40,238 nucleotides of DNA from Nephromyces sp. MM_2019 (taxonomy: Eukaryota > Apicomplexa > Aconoidasida > Nephromycida). The notes under the pieces were generated by a model. The model ran no database searches, was not told the origin of the DNA, and saw nothing but the letters and a program-made list of their open reading frames with translations. Numbering within the stretch: position 1 is the stretch's first letter; every line of letters begins with the position of its first letter. The stretch is taken from the NCBI GenBank assembly GCA_015657535.1, contig JADHZB010000304.1, positions 1-40,238 of the forward strand, read 5' to 3'. Made by a program: the position numbers and the translations under genes. Of this stretch, positions 24,001-36,450 are shown in pieces.

Positions 24001-27000
24001 GTCTTTAATGATTGAGGACTGTTTAACAAATAAATTTTGTTGATTGTATAAGTTTTGCAAGTAGGAGTTTAACCTAGACAAATGCCTGTGTGGTTTCATT
24101 GGCTCATCAAATTTATTTAAACTCATTATTTGGCACTGTGATGAACTAGCTAATGTTAGTGTGTGTGTACTCAAGAAGAGAGGTAAACATGTTATTCTTC
24201 CAGATGGTGTTAGGCCAAATGTGAAAACAATAGATCCAACATCAAATAGTTTAAATTTACCTCTTCTGGGGTGAATATACACCTTGCTCGCATGCAATTC
24301 ATTCTTTTCTAAATAAACCTTTATAGAGGTTATAGTCATACCAAATAAGCCATGAAACACCTTACAAAGTGCAGAATCATCACACACCTTATAAGGCTGT
24401 TCCATAAGGTCTCTTGGGCCCTCAATGAGGGCAGAAGTAGGTCGATAATAATTTTGATCTGATAAATCATCAATTTTCCCTATGGGTAGATCCCATTTCG
24501 GGTGAATTTTTAACTTACACACATTTGGCCTATTCATTCCTAATTTTTCTAAGGCTTGTGCAGGAGTGATTTGAGGCAGATTTACTTGATTATCGTGTTT
24601 ATTGTGTCTTGGATCATTTGTTTCATGCTGGGGCTGTGTGTAAGATGGAGTTTGGTTGGGTCTAGCTTCATATTGTTGTGTAGAGAATGGAAGTGGCTGT
24701 GTGTAAGGTAGAGGTACTTCCATGCCTAGTTCATGTTGAAATATGTATGATTCCGGCGTATCCATATGATCATAGTATGTGTTTTCTTGGCTACTGTGTG
24801 TATTGCCTTGGTTATCATGTGTGTTATCACCAGGCTGGTGTATAATAGAGTTACCTTGTAGGGTATAAAAAGCTGCTGAATTATTTGCAATAGTAAATTC
24901 ATCATTATTTTGAATGATTAAATGATTTATCTCGTTTCTATCTTTATCTAAATGTGGAAACTCTTCGAAATGGTTGTGGTTTGGAGATAAATAGGGTGCA
25001 TGTGTTTGAGATGTGGATAAGGTATGTGAGTCTATTTGATCTGTAGGCAATGTGAGTGTATCTAATTGATCTGCGGGTGGGGTCTGTATGTCTATTTGAT
25101 CTGAGGGTGAGGTATGTGTATGCTCTTGAGCTTTGCGTGAGGTGCGGGTGCGTGAGGTACGTGTATGTTTCTCAGCTATGAGTGGTTCACCAGTCATTTT
25201 AGACAAATTTTCTTCGATTTGATCAAAACTAAGCAAGTCATACATTGGGCCTTTAATTTGAAAGTGTGCAGCTTGCACATTTTCATCCCTCCAAGTAAAT
25301 GCAGAAACTATTTCATGAGGTTCATTGGAGTATGAAGGGATGGTGTTCCACTCTATGTGTCTATACCTGCTTAATAGCTGTGTGTATGATATGATCAATA
25401 TGCACAGATTTTATTTCTCAATACTAAAATAGAGTTTGTTTGATTATAAAATAACTATGGGTGTGCAAAATGTGAGAAAGCAGTATATATCATTCGTATA
25501 TCTGTGAAGAGATATCTTATCAAATAGGCAATAATGATGAATTTTTTCTATTATATCAATGCACAATTCGTGTGTTTGTGTGTGGCAGAGATTATCTTCT
25601 TGGTACAGGATTTACAAACATGTGTTTGTACAATGATTGAGGCCATATAATTCATGTAAACAAAACATGTTTGTTAAAATATGTATGTCTCATAGCTAAC
25701 CTGTAAACTATCTTGAAGTGGAAATGAAAATAGTGGTTGGTAAGTTGAACGTGTGTCAACTATATACACATGATTTGTTGCAGAGTTTGCTGTGGCTATA
25801 AGGTGGGTGTGTACAGGGTGCCTTTCAACAGCAGTAAATGACCTCCAAAATGTGTAAGTGCCATCCGTACTCAATTTTGTACGTAAATTTAGACGCCGAA
25901 AATAAGAGCTTTCTACATGCTGCATATTATGATAGGGAAATAGCAAGCTGGGTTTACTGTCCTGAAATGGATAAGGATGGTGTGATTCTGGTGGATTGTT
26001 AATATTTGCACACCATCAAGCAAGGATAGGTTCAAATAATGTATACACACATCAAAAATTTCAGATCTTAGTTTAAATATGTACATACACATATATATAT
26101 ACATTTAAACTTACGAACCCTCATGTCAAGGTTCCATAATTGTGCACCACCCAAAATCAAATGCTTGGGGTGGGAACCATAACAAATGGACTGTGGCACC
26201 TCTGCTGACATACCCGGTAGGTCGTTAAATTCGATATATGGCTTCCACTGTACACACACTCACGTTTCTTCAATTAGATGCACACATGACTATACCCTAT
26301 GTAATTATCCCAACTCATAAACAATCAATTCAATACAGATAAATGTTATAAACACAAAACAAACTTGCATACAATCAATTCCATACGTATATGCACCACC
26401 CTACAAAACAGTATAGTCCCAAACAACTATATCCACATAAATCCATTGGCTCTGAAATATACATACACACACCACATCTAAAAGGTTGCTAAATAGTTAC
26501 AATCCTACACATCTATACATTCACACACCTCGTATCGTTCTGGCTGAAATACACATAATTGTCGAGCTGAAGTAATCAATGCACATTCACCGTGTTCATA
26601 GGGACTGGGCCGCATGTTAAGAATAAAAGGTCGATCACTAAAGGTTTGGTCATACAAGGGTGTGTATTTTATCTCTGCTGTGGATTCACCTTCTTCACTG
26701 TTTTCACACCACTCGATCTGCCCTATTGTCATACCATAATAATTACGAGCATAGTAAATCTTCCTGAAGGGGTTACTATCATCCACACGAATTTCTAGTA
26801 TGGTTTTTGCCCTCTTAGATTTGAGTAGGTGTTCTGGGATAAGGGGGTTGTCCATGTATTTGTTTGGGGGTATAGTGAGTATAGTAGATGTTTTTATAGA
26901 GATAGGCAAAATGATGGGCGATGGTTCTGAGAGTTGAGAGGTGTCAATGTGTGTGCTTTGATCGAGATAAACAGAAGAGAAATCGATGTGTGTGTTTGAT

Positions 27001-27359
27001 AAACCTGAGCTGTGTACAAGCACAGGGTGGAAATCGAGGGGTTCATTTTTCTGACGTGTTGTAGGTGGTAGATGTGTGTGTGTTAGGGAGTTTATCCTCT
27101 CAAATTGTAACTGATTCAGTATACCCCATGGTGCAGAGTTTGGTGGATGAGAGAATAATGTTTGATGACTCACATTTAACACATCATCAAACCTTATATA
27201 ATCACGGTATGCCTCAGCTGGGTGGTCTGAGTGGTACCGGTGGATTACTGAGGCATCCTTGGGGCGCGAATGTGGCAGAGAGTTGGTTATACTCTCAGTT
27301 TGGTAAATGTTTGTGTATGTACAGACATAGTCATTCGAAAATGGGTAAGATTGATGCAT
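21032..27359 (-). CDS. Large multi-exon protein with WD-like segments; possibly TAF1C/Rrn6-like
   Basis: Eight exons join in phase on the minus strand: 26529-27359, 26111-26247, 26012-26066, 25701-25961, 23854-25377, 23308-23438, 22891-22967 and 21032-22383, giving 1455 residues. Blade-like segments include SICYGSHPKHLILGGAQLWN (297-316) ending LDMRV, and ERHPVHTHLIATANS with HVYIVDTRSTYQPLFSF (within 342-428). This resembles the propeller of Pol I SL1 subunit TAF1C/Rrn6, where a DLR-type strand is followed by a proline-leucine stretch; that is a weak call. The middle (about 500-552) is repetitive (DQIDIQTPPADQLDTLTL). Helical segments follow (DQINALCYTHAFKRKLNLLQ, then GDWVHWVSYTGMLDYEKNTE across two junctions). 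The tail is Ser/Thr/Asn-rich with basic patches (SYRKKRVDY). The 50-nt intron at 25962-26011 has a TTAAC motif. The donor after residue 323 and the true C-terminus are uncertain. Earlier 5' exons are possible. Confidence 0.68.
22392..22535 (-). repeat. (TG/TATG)n tract in an intron of the WD-like gene
   Basis: Plus-strand TGTGTG/TATG repeats (CA-rich in the transcript) lie in the intron before the last long exon. Overlapping plus-strand Cys/Val-rich frames are artefacts of the repeat. Confidence 0.8.
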
Positions 27360-28014
27360 CTTTTATCTGTGAACATAAGGGTATAGATGGCTAAACATCG
27401 TGGGTTAGAGAGATTTCAGGTTGATTTATACTGGTAATGCTTTTTTTACGTGTGTCTGCAATCCTGTGGTTATGAATTATGTAGGTGTGGGTGTTTTTTT
27501 ATTTGAGTGGTTGTGTGTGGAGTTTTAATTTTGCAAATATCACTTATTTTCGTGCGTGTAACTTGGTGTATGTTTATTAATCTATTTATATGTATGTAAT
27601 TTTAAATATGTCAAAAACATTAGGCCGTGTCTGAGGGTGTCTGGGCCTATTTGTCTATGTTGGTGTGTATATGGGTATATTTATGTTATTTATAGGGGTA
27701 TTTTGATGCATGTGTATTTGTGTATTCTGTGTATTTGTGTGAGTGTGTTTGTGTTTGTGTTTGATAACCACGACAAATGAGTTAGTTTGATAGTTGATTG
27801 TGTGTCCTGCAATTGTGCTTGTGACATGTACCCTTGTGGGTTGATGATATAAAGGATTAGATAGATTCCATTAATGGTTAATCACTATAAGCTAAACAAA
27901 ATTATAATGGTAACATGTGTTTCTGTATTTGTTTATACAATTATGTGTGGGTGTGGTAGCTGCGATGTTTTCAAAGAGTTGGTTTGTGTGTGATGATAAC
28001 TGTAGTGTAAACAG
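27360..28014. other. Bidirectional spacer, TG-rich on the plus strand
   Basis: This lies upstream of the WD-like gene (-) and before the orphan exon at 28015 (+). The plus strand is GT-rich, with words such as TGTGTATTTGTGTG near 27700-27760. It probably contains promoter or 5' UTR sequence, and perhaps an unseen 5' exon of the plus-strand gene. Confidence 0.45.
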
Positions 28015-28277
28015 CGAAGCTATGTCAAGTATTGTTGGCCCTATTCCAATTATTTGGTGAAATTGGAAGTAATAAAGATGTCATTGCTCAGATTTTACAC
28101 ATTAAATATCTCTTGAGTGGTGACAAATTGCTTATTATGTTTAACGACACAAGCACACACACATCAATACACATACCTGAATTAAAATATAAGACTATGC
28201 TCACACACGCACCTGTGTTACTTAACACATTGACTTGTATTAACACACAATATGCCATTAAGCACGTAGCATATTAA
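28015..28277 (+). CDS. Terminal exon of an unrecognised gene
   Basis: After a possible 3' splice site (GTAAACAG, ending 28014) a phase-1 exon reads KLCQVLLALFQLFGEIGSNK, then DVIAQILHIKYLLSGDKLLI, and continues to YAIKHVAY and TAA. The amphipathic helical pattern and the Thr-His words (STHTSIH, LTHAP) match the style of the neighbouring confirmed exons, so I judge it coding. No in-frame ATG fits. An upstream exon should lie in 27400-28000 but I could not find one with matching phase. A helical, solenoid-like fold is the most that can be said. Confidence 0.45.
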
Positions 28278-29306
28278 TATGCAAACACAAATCCCAATAC
28301 ATATATGATAATACACATGCACACATGCATTTTAAAACATGCACACGCACATCAGTAAATATATACACAAATCAATTCACATACACACACGCATTAGTAG
28401 ATAAATAACAATAATGCATAAACAAAAAGTAGGTGAAAATGACGCAGCACACAGTCAAATAATGCACATAATTCAATTTTAACGGGAAAATGATGTTTTA
28501 CCTATTATCAATATTTATGAATTATGATGCTATGCTAAAGATTATAAAGATTACAAAAAATTAATTTATTTTTGCTTTTGTGTAAGGGTATTTTATTTTA
28601 TTTTAAAAATGTTATGAAAAGGATTATCGTGATTCTATTTACAATTCACTATTTACAAAACTTTACGAAACTTTCAAAATTAACTAAAATGTTTAACAAA
28701 ACCAAAGCTTAAAAAAATTTTCACCAAGTTTTGTGACCAAAACAAGTTATATTATATAATTTTCACGAGCTTTGCACGCCAATTTATAGAGCTTATAGAT
28801 CCTTAAAATCATAATTGTCATATTACCTTGTTGGAAACTTCTGAAATTTAGCATTTTATCAGCAATATCAAATGCTTGACATTTATTTAGTAATGTATGA
28901 GACTTATTCATAAATCTGTAAAGATTCTTTTCTTTTTGAAAATGTTTAGGCTTGAGAGTTTACTTGATATATGAAAGTTATGCGATTTCATTAAATGCAC
29001 GCAAAGTTTACAATTTTCTAAGATATGTGCAAAGTTTAAGATTTCAATGAAATTGCAAAAATTATTCATTTTATTTGAAAAATCATTCCCATTATGATTT
29101 TATAGAAATCGTGTTAAGAGGCTATGGAATTTGCTAGTGTAGTCCAACTCAACTGTGATTTAAACTTGAGCAATAAAGTATTTTCAATTATTAATTACAA
29201 AGTCTAAAATTTTTACTATAAAACAGCAATCTTACTTAATTTTTATTTTCTAAAAGTTTTCCAAGAAATTTAGAATAGGAGAAAAATATGATATTTAAAC
29301 AGAAAA
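28278..29306. other. Intergenic region, CA-rich then AT-rich
   Basis: The first about 170 nt carry scattered ACACAC/ACACGC words; the remainder is plain AT-rich sequence. It should include the 3' UTR of the upstream exon and the promoter of the 160-aa gene. No coding frame is seen. Confidence 0.5.
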
Positions 29307-30238
29307 ATGAAAAATTTTTACAAACATCTGAATATCTTAGCTTTTACCATATTTATTGGGTTTTGTGGGTATTTGTTAAAGTCCACCTTTCTTTCTAGCA
29401 AGTATTTACCTGGTATATATTCAGCACAAGCAAGATTACCTGATGGTGTTACCTATCAAAACATTACAACTTATCTATCACGATTACATGGAGCGCCACT
29501 GATTGTACCTGGCCCATTTGATTTACCAAATTCACCTACAGTTTTGACAGCCAAAGCTCAAGGTAATGATACTCAAAATAGCTTGTAAAACCTCAAATTT
29601 CTTTGAAATCGTGCACACAATAAAATCTAGAAGAAATCATTTGCAAAGTTTGCTTAAAAATTGATTTTTAGCAAGCTTTTGTTGGATTTGTTTGATGTGG
29701 ATACTTATTTTTCCACAATGTTCTTTTATTTTAACAATTTTGTTAGTATTGTATCTCAATTAGCAAAATTGTTAATATTAAATCATTTAAAGGGTTGCAT
29801 GTGAAGTAATTGATTTCAAAAGAAATTTCATGCAGCACTGTGTGTAAAGTAGCTGCGACTCCTAGATATGATATACCTATTAGTTTCTTTTAGATTTAAG
29901 TTCGCTAGTACCAAATTAAGCTAACAGTCATGCATGTTTTATTTGGCTTGCTACATTGTGTTATATAGCATCCTACGTGACGTTTTATCATTAAAATTAT
30001 TTTTTTAACAGAGCTGTCAGCCTATGCTATTGCTTATTCACAGGGACCATATGTAGCTTTCTACTCGATAGTAAAACCTTTCATAGATGTTTATATAAAT
30101 GCAACAAATGAATTCATTGAAGTCATCAACCAAAAGAACAAGGTGTTAGATTCACTATTTCCTCTGAAAGCACCACCTGGGGTAATATTTACATCACTAG
30201 CCAGTGGAACTGGGGCGACAACTATAAACACTCCTTAA
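29307..30238 (+). CDS. 160-aa single-pass membrane or secretory protein, unrecognised
   Basis: Exons 29307-29562 and 30012-30238 join at phase 1 (CAAG|GTAATG ... TTAACAG) to give 160 residues. A hydrophobic segment at about 10-30 (ILAFTIFIGFCGYLL) follows a short basic N-terminus, so this is a signal anchor or uncleaved signal. The following domain has YLPGIYSAQARLPDGVTYQN, GAPLIVPGPFDLPNSPTV and QGPYVAFYSIVKPFIDVYI, and an amphipathic helix NEFIEVINQKNKVLDSLFPL. The tail VIFTSLASGTGATTINTP is low in character; a donor-like GGG|GTAATA at 30180-30181 leaves room for an alternative 3' exon. I do not recognise the family. The protein-like composition and clean splice support a real gene. Confidence 0.65.
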
Positions 30239-32469
30239 GTTTACGACTTATGATAAATTTTTTTCCTACAATTCTTGATTATATATAATATTTGTTCAAT
30301 AAATCGCTAGAGCAGGGAGAAAAACGACTAAAATACCACTCGATAGTTGAAGAAACTGAAAAAGTGGAAAAAAAAGTAAAACTTGAATATATTATAAAAA
30401 GTGGAAGTGTTATGAGAAATGGTTATTTTCTATGAAAATATAAATCACAAAGCTTATGAAAAAGCATAAGATCAAAATATAAATCTGATAAAAATACAAG
30501 CTGCTTAGAGTGAAAGCGTGATTATAGGAAAATATATTATTTGATCTCGATACGGTAATTTTAGAAAGACACAACTAAAATATTTTGTGGTAAGCATAAG
30601 AACTTAAGTGAAAGCGCACTTGTTGAAATCACTGAAAAATAATTAGTACTTTAGCTGAAACATGTGTGTAAAGCAAACAAATGAGGCTCTCTAAGCAACT
30701 GATTGAGCTTATGGACAAAGTTACATCTCAAAATGCTAAACATCTGTTTAAGAGGGTACATTTACATCATAGAGTTATTTTAAATGGGATTTTATAACAC
30801 ACAATTTGGTCAAATTAGTAATCACAATTTGAAAGTAAATAAGTTATTTATATTTTTTGTTCTAAATTCTTATGAACTAAGTCAAACATGTAAAATATTC
30901 ATATTGTAAGTGACTGATGATATTGTTTAATTTTAGATGTTTATGAAGTAATTAATAACACAAGCACACCACACCTATTTATATAATTAATTATTACATT
31001 CAGTGTAAGCATATGATTATTGATTATCACATTAAAAAATTCTAGAGGACTCCGATTTCTATACAATATATATTTACTAAAATTGCCAATGTCTAGTAAA
31101 AATTCTATAAAATTTTGGCCATCAAACAACTGCATATTTCTATGATATGTGTGTATAGAATAAGTTTCGAAAAATTTATAAAAACTTGGAAAAGAGCGAG
31201 GCCATTTCTCTCTAAGTCAATCTGCTAAAATTATAACTGTATGTAATAATGGGTAGAAATTTCATGGAAAATTTTGAAACGAGCATTTTTCATTTCAAAT
31301 AATATTTATAAAAATCATCAAGGGAAATAAAATTCATTTAAGTTCTTTTTCCCTTGAAATCTATAGCTCATTATTTCAAGCAGAACTCGGTACCTAAATT
31401 CTCAATGTAGAATTCACCCAGTAGTCAGAGTTTACAAATTTATTCCAAATGAATTTGATTTTTATATATACCTTGATATGGATGATCACATATCCATGTC
31501 ATGCATTAAATAAAGACAAAAAATATCCGCTCAGCTTCAATCAATTAAGTAGTCAAACAAGTAAGCTTTGAAGAATACTAAAGTGTTTCTAAATACCTGA
31601 TTCATGCGTGTAGTATGAGTTTATGAATTAATTTTATAAGCTTTTTAGGATTTAAGCTGAGTATAGATATATATATCAATGTATTTGTATGCATTTCAGT
31701 TGATTTCTTAGTAGATATGTTAATGAATTGTGAGTAGGTATTTCAGTGTGTGTTTATTTATGTTTGTGTCTTATTCTCATAAAGTTTCAATGTATGTGTT
31801 CCTGTTTGTTCGGGTATAAGTGTGCTTGTGTGAATTAAGGGTGGCTGAGTATTTAGATATTCAGGGCATGTAAATATACACTTATTCTCTCAGATTAGGT
31901 GCGTTGGTGTATGTGTATTTAGTGTGGTTAATTTTATCTGGGTGTAGATATATGTAAATTTTATAAATTTGTGATTTATGTGCTATATGGTGTTGAAATT
32001 ACTAATTATCTTTTCACGCAAGTTAATAATGGAAAATAAAGGTTTATATAAGGCTAAGACTCATTTAGATAGTGTTATGTGTATTAACTGTGTGGTAGGT
32101 AGATCTAATCTGTGGACATACTCAATAACTTAAAGCATGACATAGTATTTAATTTCGTTTAAATGAGTGAACAATTATTAATTATCTAATTAAGGATGTG
32201 ATTAAATCGAATCTAATTTTTGTACGCAAAAAATTTTAGTGCTAAATTTGAAATTTAGATGGTTTTAAGGTGGAGTGTACTCAAAAAGGTGTTGAATGCA
32301 AATGCGTATAAATAAATATCTATTTAATGAGCATCATGATCGACGGGTGAAAAAATTATGTTTAACTATAAGGATTGATTAATGTATAGTTTAAAGTAAA
32401 TAGACTTGTGCTTACATAAGCTAATTTGTGTATATATATATGCTTGTGCTAACTTGTGTACATCTGTAG
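30239..32469. other. Long region with at most one small candidate exon
   Basis: AT-rich sequence, with TG-words increasing from about 31740. The only coding-like piece is 30681-30755 (MRLSKQLIELMDKVTSQNAK, then HLFKR), followed by a possible donor G|GTACAT. It could be a 5' exon of the cysteine-containing gene at 32470, but its phase (0) does not match the phase-1 acceptor there, so an extra exon would be needed. The end of the region is that gene's intron, with TGCTAAC placed about 20 nt before the 3' splice site. Confidence 0.4.
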
Positions 32470-33834
32470 AATTATCATCCTTGGAAAGTTTCAGTGATCC
32501 ACAAAATCAACACCTGAGCAAAGAAGAATATCATCAAATGGTAAAGCAAGTACCAAATTGTGAGATATACTACCAAAATCCCTATGTGTGTGATCCAACA
32601 AATCAAGAAATCCCGTGCAGGTATGGATGTGTACACATGACTTTGTTGCTAAGAGAATATCTAATTACATATTTTTGCCGTGCGTTTGTTATGCACGAGA
32701 TTTATGTGTGATGCATGTTAGATATGTCAGTTATGTTCAAGATATGCATACTATATATTAATAGTTGCAAATGTTAGATACTTTGTTTTATAAAAGTATG
32801 TATATCGCATGTTAGACATTGTCCGACACATTATAAATATATATTTATGTGTTTTCCATATGATGTTTGTTAATGAAATTGGTTGAGTCTTGTGTTTACT
32901 TAATGTATATAATTTTTTAAGTTTTTTGTTCTATTTTTGGAGTATATACACAAAAACACATCATTACACAGGAGTTGTAGAATACAAATGATAACTGGGC
33001 AGTACCAGCAAGCTCAATGTAAGTTTGGAATACCAACTCTTAATTAAAATAATACCTAGCCCAACTTCGCACCAACATGTTTATATACAACATATCCTCT
33101 GAAAACCCACTTTCTGTGAAATTTAATCTATGTCTAAAGCATATTTTATATCATTTTTCTTGCTCCGTAGACTTTTTAGAATTTATTTTTTTTATTCAAT
33201 TACACATTATTTTAATGAATCTATGTTGTGAAGATATAAACTTTAGTGTTTTTTTAATTTATATATATATATATAATTATGAGTGTAACTCGGAGTTTCA
33301 GCTTTATGTACTTAAATTCTTTAAATTTGCTGCTTTCTGATTGTATTTGGTATTAAATTTCAAGCTACATGTTAATTTTACAAAATTTAAAATGCATATG
33401 TTTAATTTGGATAAGTGTGTATATAGAAATTTTTGATACATCAGTTTGTAAACTTTAAATGAATTTGTATGTATTAGTGATTTCATATTTATTATTGAGT
33501 AAATCCTAATTTCCATATATATTTGAATTGTTTATACTATAATTTCTCTTTTTTATAAATTTTAGGCCCTTCAATACATTCATTTCCACCGCATCTTCAG
33601 AATCAATTTTATTGGGTATTAAATCCACATATACAACACTACAGATACCATGGTTTATTCAACGTCTATCACTGTGAAGTTAGACAAATAAATTCTCCAC
33701 AAATAACCACTGAAACAGTTAATCAACAAAGTAATATGTCGAATGATTTAACACATTTGCAAGCAATTTATCATCAGCTTCATGACTATCTTGCAAGCCT
33801 TAAGAGTAATATGCAAAATTCAAAAGGAAAATAG
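32470..33834 (+). CDS. Cysteine-containing orphan protein, 5' exon not found
   Basis: Three exons join in phase: 32470-32620, 32972-33018 and 33566-33834. The upstream acceptor (TGCTAAC then CTGTAG) requires an earlier phase-1 exon. The visible 155 or so residues read ELSSLESFSDPQNQHLSKEE, then VPNCEIYYQNPYVCDPTNQ and PCRSCRIQMITGQYQQAQC, then FPPHLQNQFYWVLNPHIQ and GLFNVYHCEVRQI. They end in a helical Gln/Asn-rich tail to TAG. Six cysteines lie within about 70 residues, including a CxxC-like PCRSCR created exactly at a splice junction, which suggests disulphides or a small metal site. I recognise no family. Correct frame through three exons with consensus splice sites supports a real gene. 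Confidence 0.6.
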
Positions 33835-36365
33835 GTCCCAATATCATATGTGCAACATACACATAAATAAGACCTTGTAAACTTATACAAATTTATAAAT
33901 AATCCTTACAACCATAACACATAAGGTATTCCTTGGAATTTGTTTACTTACTCACGCACTTGTAAAGTTATTATACTAACACACAATCCTTGAAAACGGG
34001 AACATTTGCACCCACAAATCGTTTAGAGCACTAAACCGCTTAAAAGATCTCCTAAAAAATTTATAACACTTGTAAACGTGCATTACACATTACAATGCAA
34101 TGGTAATACTTACTCCCGCACACTTTTAAACAATTATGCTACTAACACAAGTTTACAACTAATGATAATGTTTACACGTACAAGTGTAAACAAATATAAA
34201 ACCCACACACAAATGAATTTACTACTCATTACATTTGTTTTATAGAGGCATTTGTATACATATTTTTGTTAGTCTTGCAAAACATGTATAGAACAATAAC
34301 AAAACTCAAGTTGACCCTTGAGAATGAGCATGTAAACCTATCCCTTAAAAAAATACTATGAGGAAAACATTTACACTTAAAATTAATTAAATAATTTTTG
34401 CCATATGGGTTATTTAGCTTATAAGTATTTCAACTAATTTAGATTAAAATATGGATAAGGATGTTCAAACAGTTGTTATTCATTGATTATCTATTAATAG
34501 TATGAAAACTTTCTTCATATATAATTTTAACAACCTCTGGAGTTCTGAATAAATTTACACACGTTGTCTACTACATAGTAAGCACACGTTTACAGTCTAG
34601 ATGAATGTTAACCCTTAACACGCAACACTAGCAATACATAAAAATTAATCCTAAATAAGCAAAGTTGGGCATAAGCATACAGATACAATTACATCTAAAC
34701 ACCCGCATAACTCGCAATACTATTTAAACTGATAAATACAAATAAACAGAGAGCACATTACAACACTCTCTAGAGTGACCAGTAAATACACATGCATAAA
34801 GATATGCAAACACATTCATTTACATATACAAAGAAACACAGAACTCTTTAAATCAATCATTGCACACATCTAAGCATAACACCCACACACTACTTTATAA
34901 GCTGATGAACTCACGTACACAGAAATTTGTCTTCGAACTAATTAACATACGTATACATACACAGTTAAGACAATTGATTTTTAAGTTTTGTATTTAAAAC
35001 AATATAATATGGATTTAAGTAAATATTTGTTTAAGTTTCCTATATGTTATTTAATATAAAATTTTAGATATATAATTTATATATACATAGTTGGGTGCTA
35101 ATTATATGTCTGGAGATTTGTGTGTTAACACACATGTTTGCAAAAAGTTTTTCGAGTATCCCAAAACCAATTTAATACAACCTAATTTAATATGTTATAA
35201 GACCTCTTAGATGTGATTTTATATCTAAAATGGGTTTAAAATGAGGCTCTAAATTACTATTAATATAGTCAAGTTGTAACGTCATTATATTTTCCCCCAA
35301 ATGATAAATGAATTTTTAATACTCAAACACTGCCTCGTAAAGCTCAAAATAATAAATTATTTATTCAAACAATTTTTGTTCTAAATTTACGAAAACCCAA
35401 ATTAATATGTACTGCATTACACACATTCAAAAATTACACAATTTTGCACACATTTTAACAATACCTAACAAATTAATTATAAAAAGTAATAATATTTGTT
35501 ACAAAAATTCCAAAATGCTTAAAATAGCCTCAACCTAAATACTGGCTAACCCAATTTACAAACACACACATTTAAAAAACCTCAATTACTCATGAAATTG
35601 TGCACACAAATGTAATTATCCACAATATTCATCAAATTGCACACACACGCAGTTAACCTCAAATACGCATCAAATAATATATAATCTGAAATTAGTATCC
35701 CATTTCACTAATACACAGGTAATATGAAGCTATTATCGAATTTTCAAAGACATAAAATTAATTAAATTTGTTATCAATTAACGCACAAACAGATAACCTT
35801 ACATTATCATCAATTTATAGACACGATTGGAGAGTAAATTCAAATAAAATTTCTGGTAAATTGATTGATATATGTAAACACCAAAACTATAAGTTATTAT
35901 CTGAAACATGTTTTAATAATTTAAACCTATATTGGTGTAACTGTAATTTATTTATTAAATATATTTGTGCCAAATATTTATATATTTCATGTGTGCGTGT
36001 GTGAGTGTGTATTGATAAGCTATAAAATGAGAGCATTTGTGGTTGGTGGCCTATATCAAATAAGTGTGTGAATTTTCTCTAAACATGTTGTTGTAGGTGC
36101 TGTGTGTATAGATATGGCATGGGTGTAGTTAAAATAGAATTGTTGTGCGTGTTTTAGATTGTTTGTTTTAGCAGGTATTAGTGTGTGTGAATCGGGTATA
36201 CTTACAAGTGTTTTATACAGTGTGAATTTTGTCTGAACCTACACCAGCTTGTGTAAATGTGCCTAAACTAACTATATTGCTCAACTGAGTCTGCTTTAAT
36301 TAGATAGTGTACTTGTGTGTATGCAGCATAGTTTGTAACTTATACATAAGCTCTGTTGTGCGTGT

Positions 36366-36450
36366 CTGTGTGTATGTGTATATAGTGTATGAGGCACTGT
36401 GTGTATGTGTATATAGTGTATGAGGCACTGTGTGTATGTGCTATATAATG
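36366..36450 (+). repeat. 31-bp tandem repeat, two full copies plus a partial
   Basis: Copies begin at 36366, 36397 and 36428. The first two are identical and contain CTGTGTGTATGTG followed by TATAGTGTATGAGGCA; the third diverges after CTGTGTGTATGTG. The array lies inside the TG-rich domain. Confidence 0.88.

Noticed and set aside
27065..27394. Plus-strand 109-codon frame
   Set aside because: It is antisense to the first exon of the WD-like gene, whose minus-strand frame has phased splicing to downstream exons.
33077..33516. Frames on both strands between exons of the cysteine-containing gene
   Set aside because: They fall in the intron 33019-33565 and have Phe/Ile/Tyr-rich, AT-driven composition without support.
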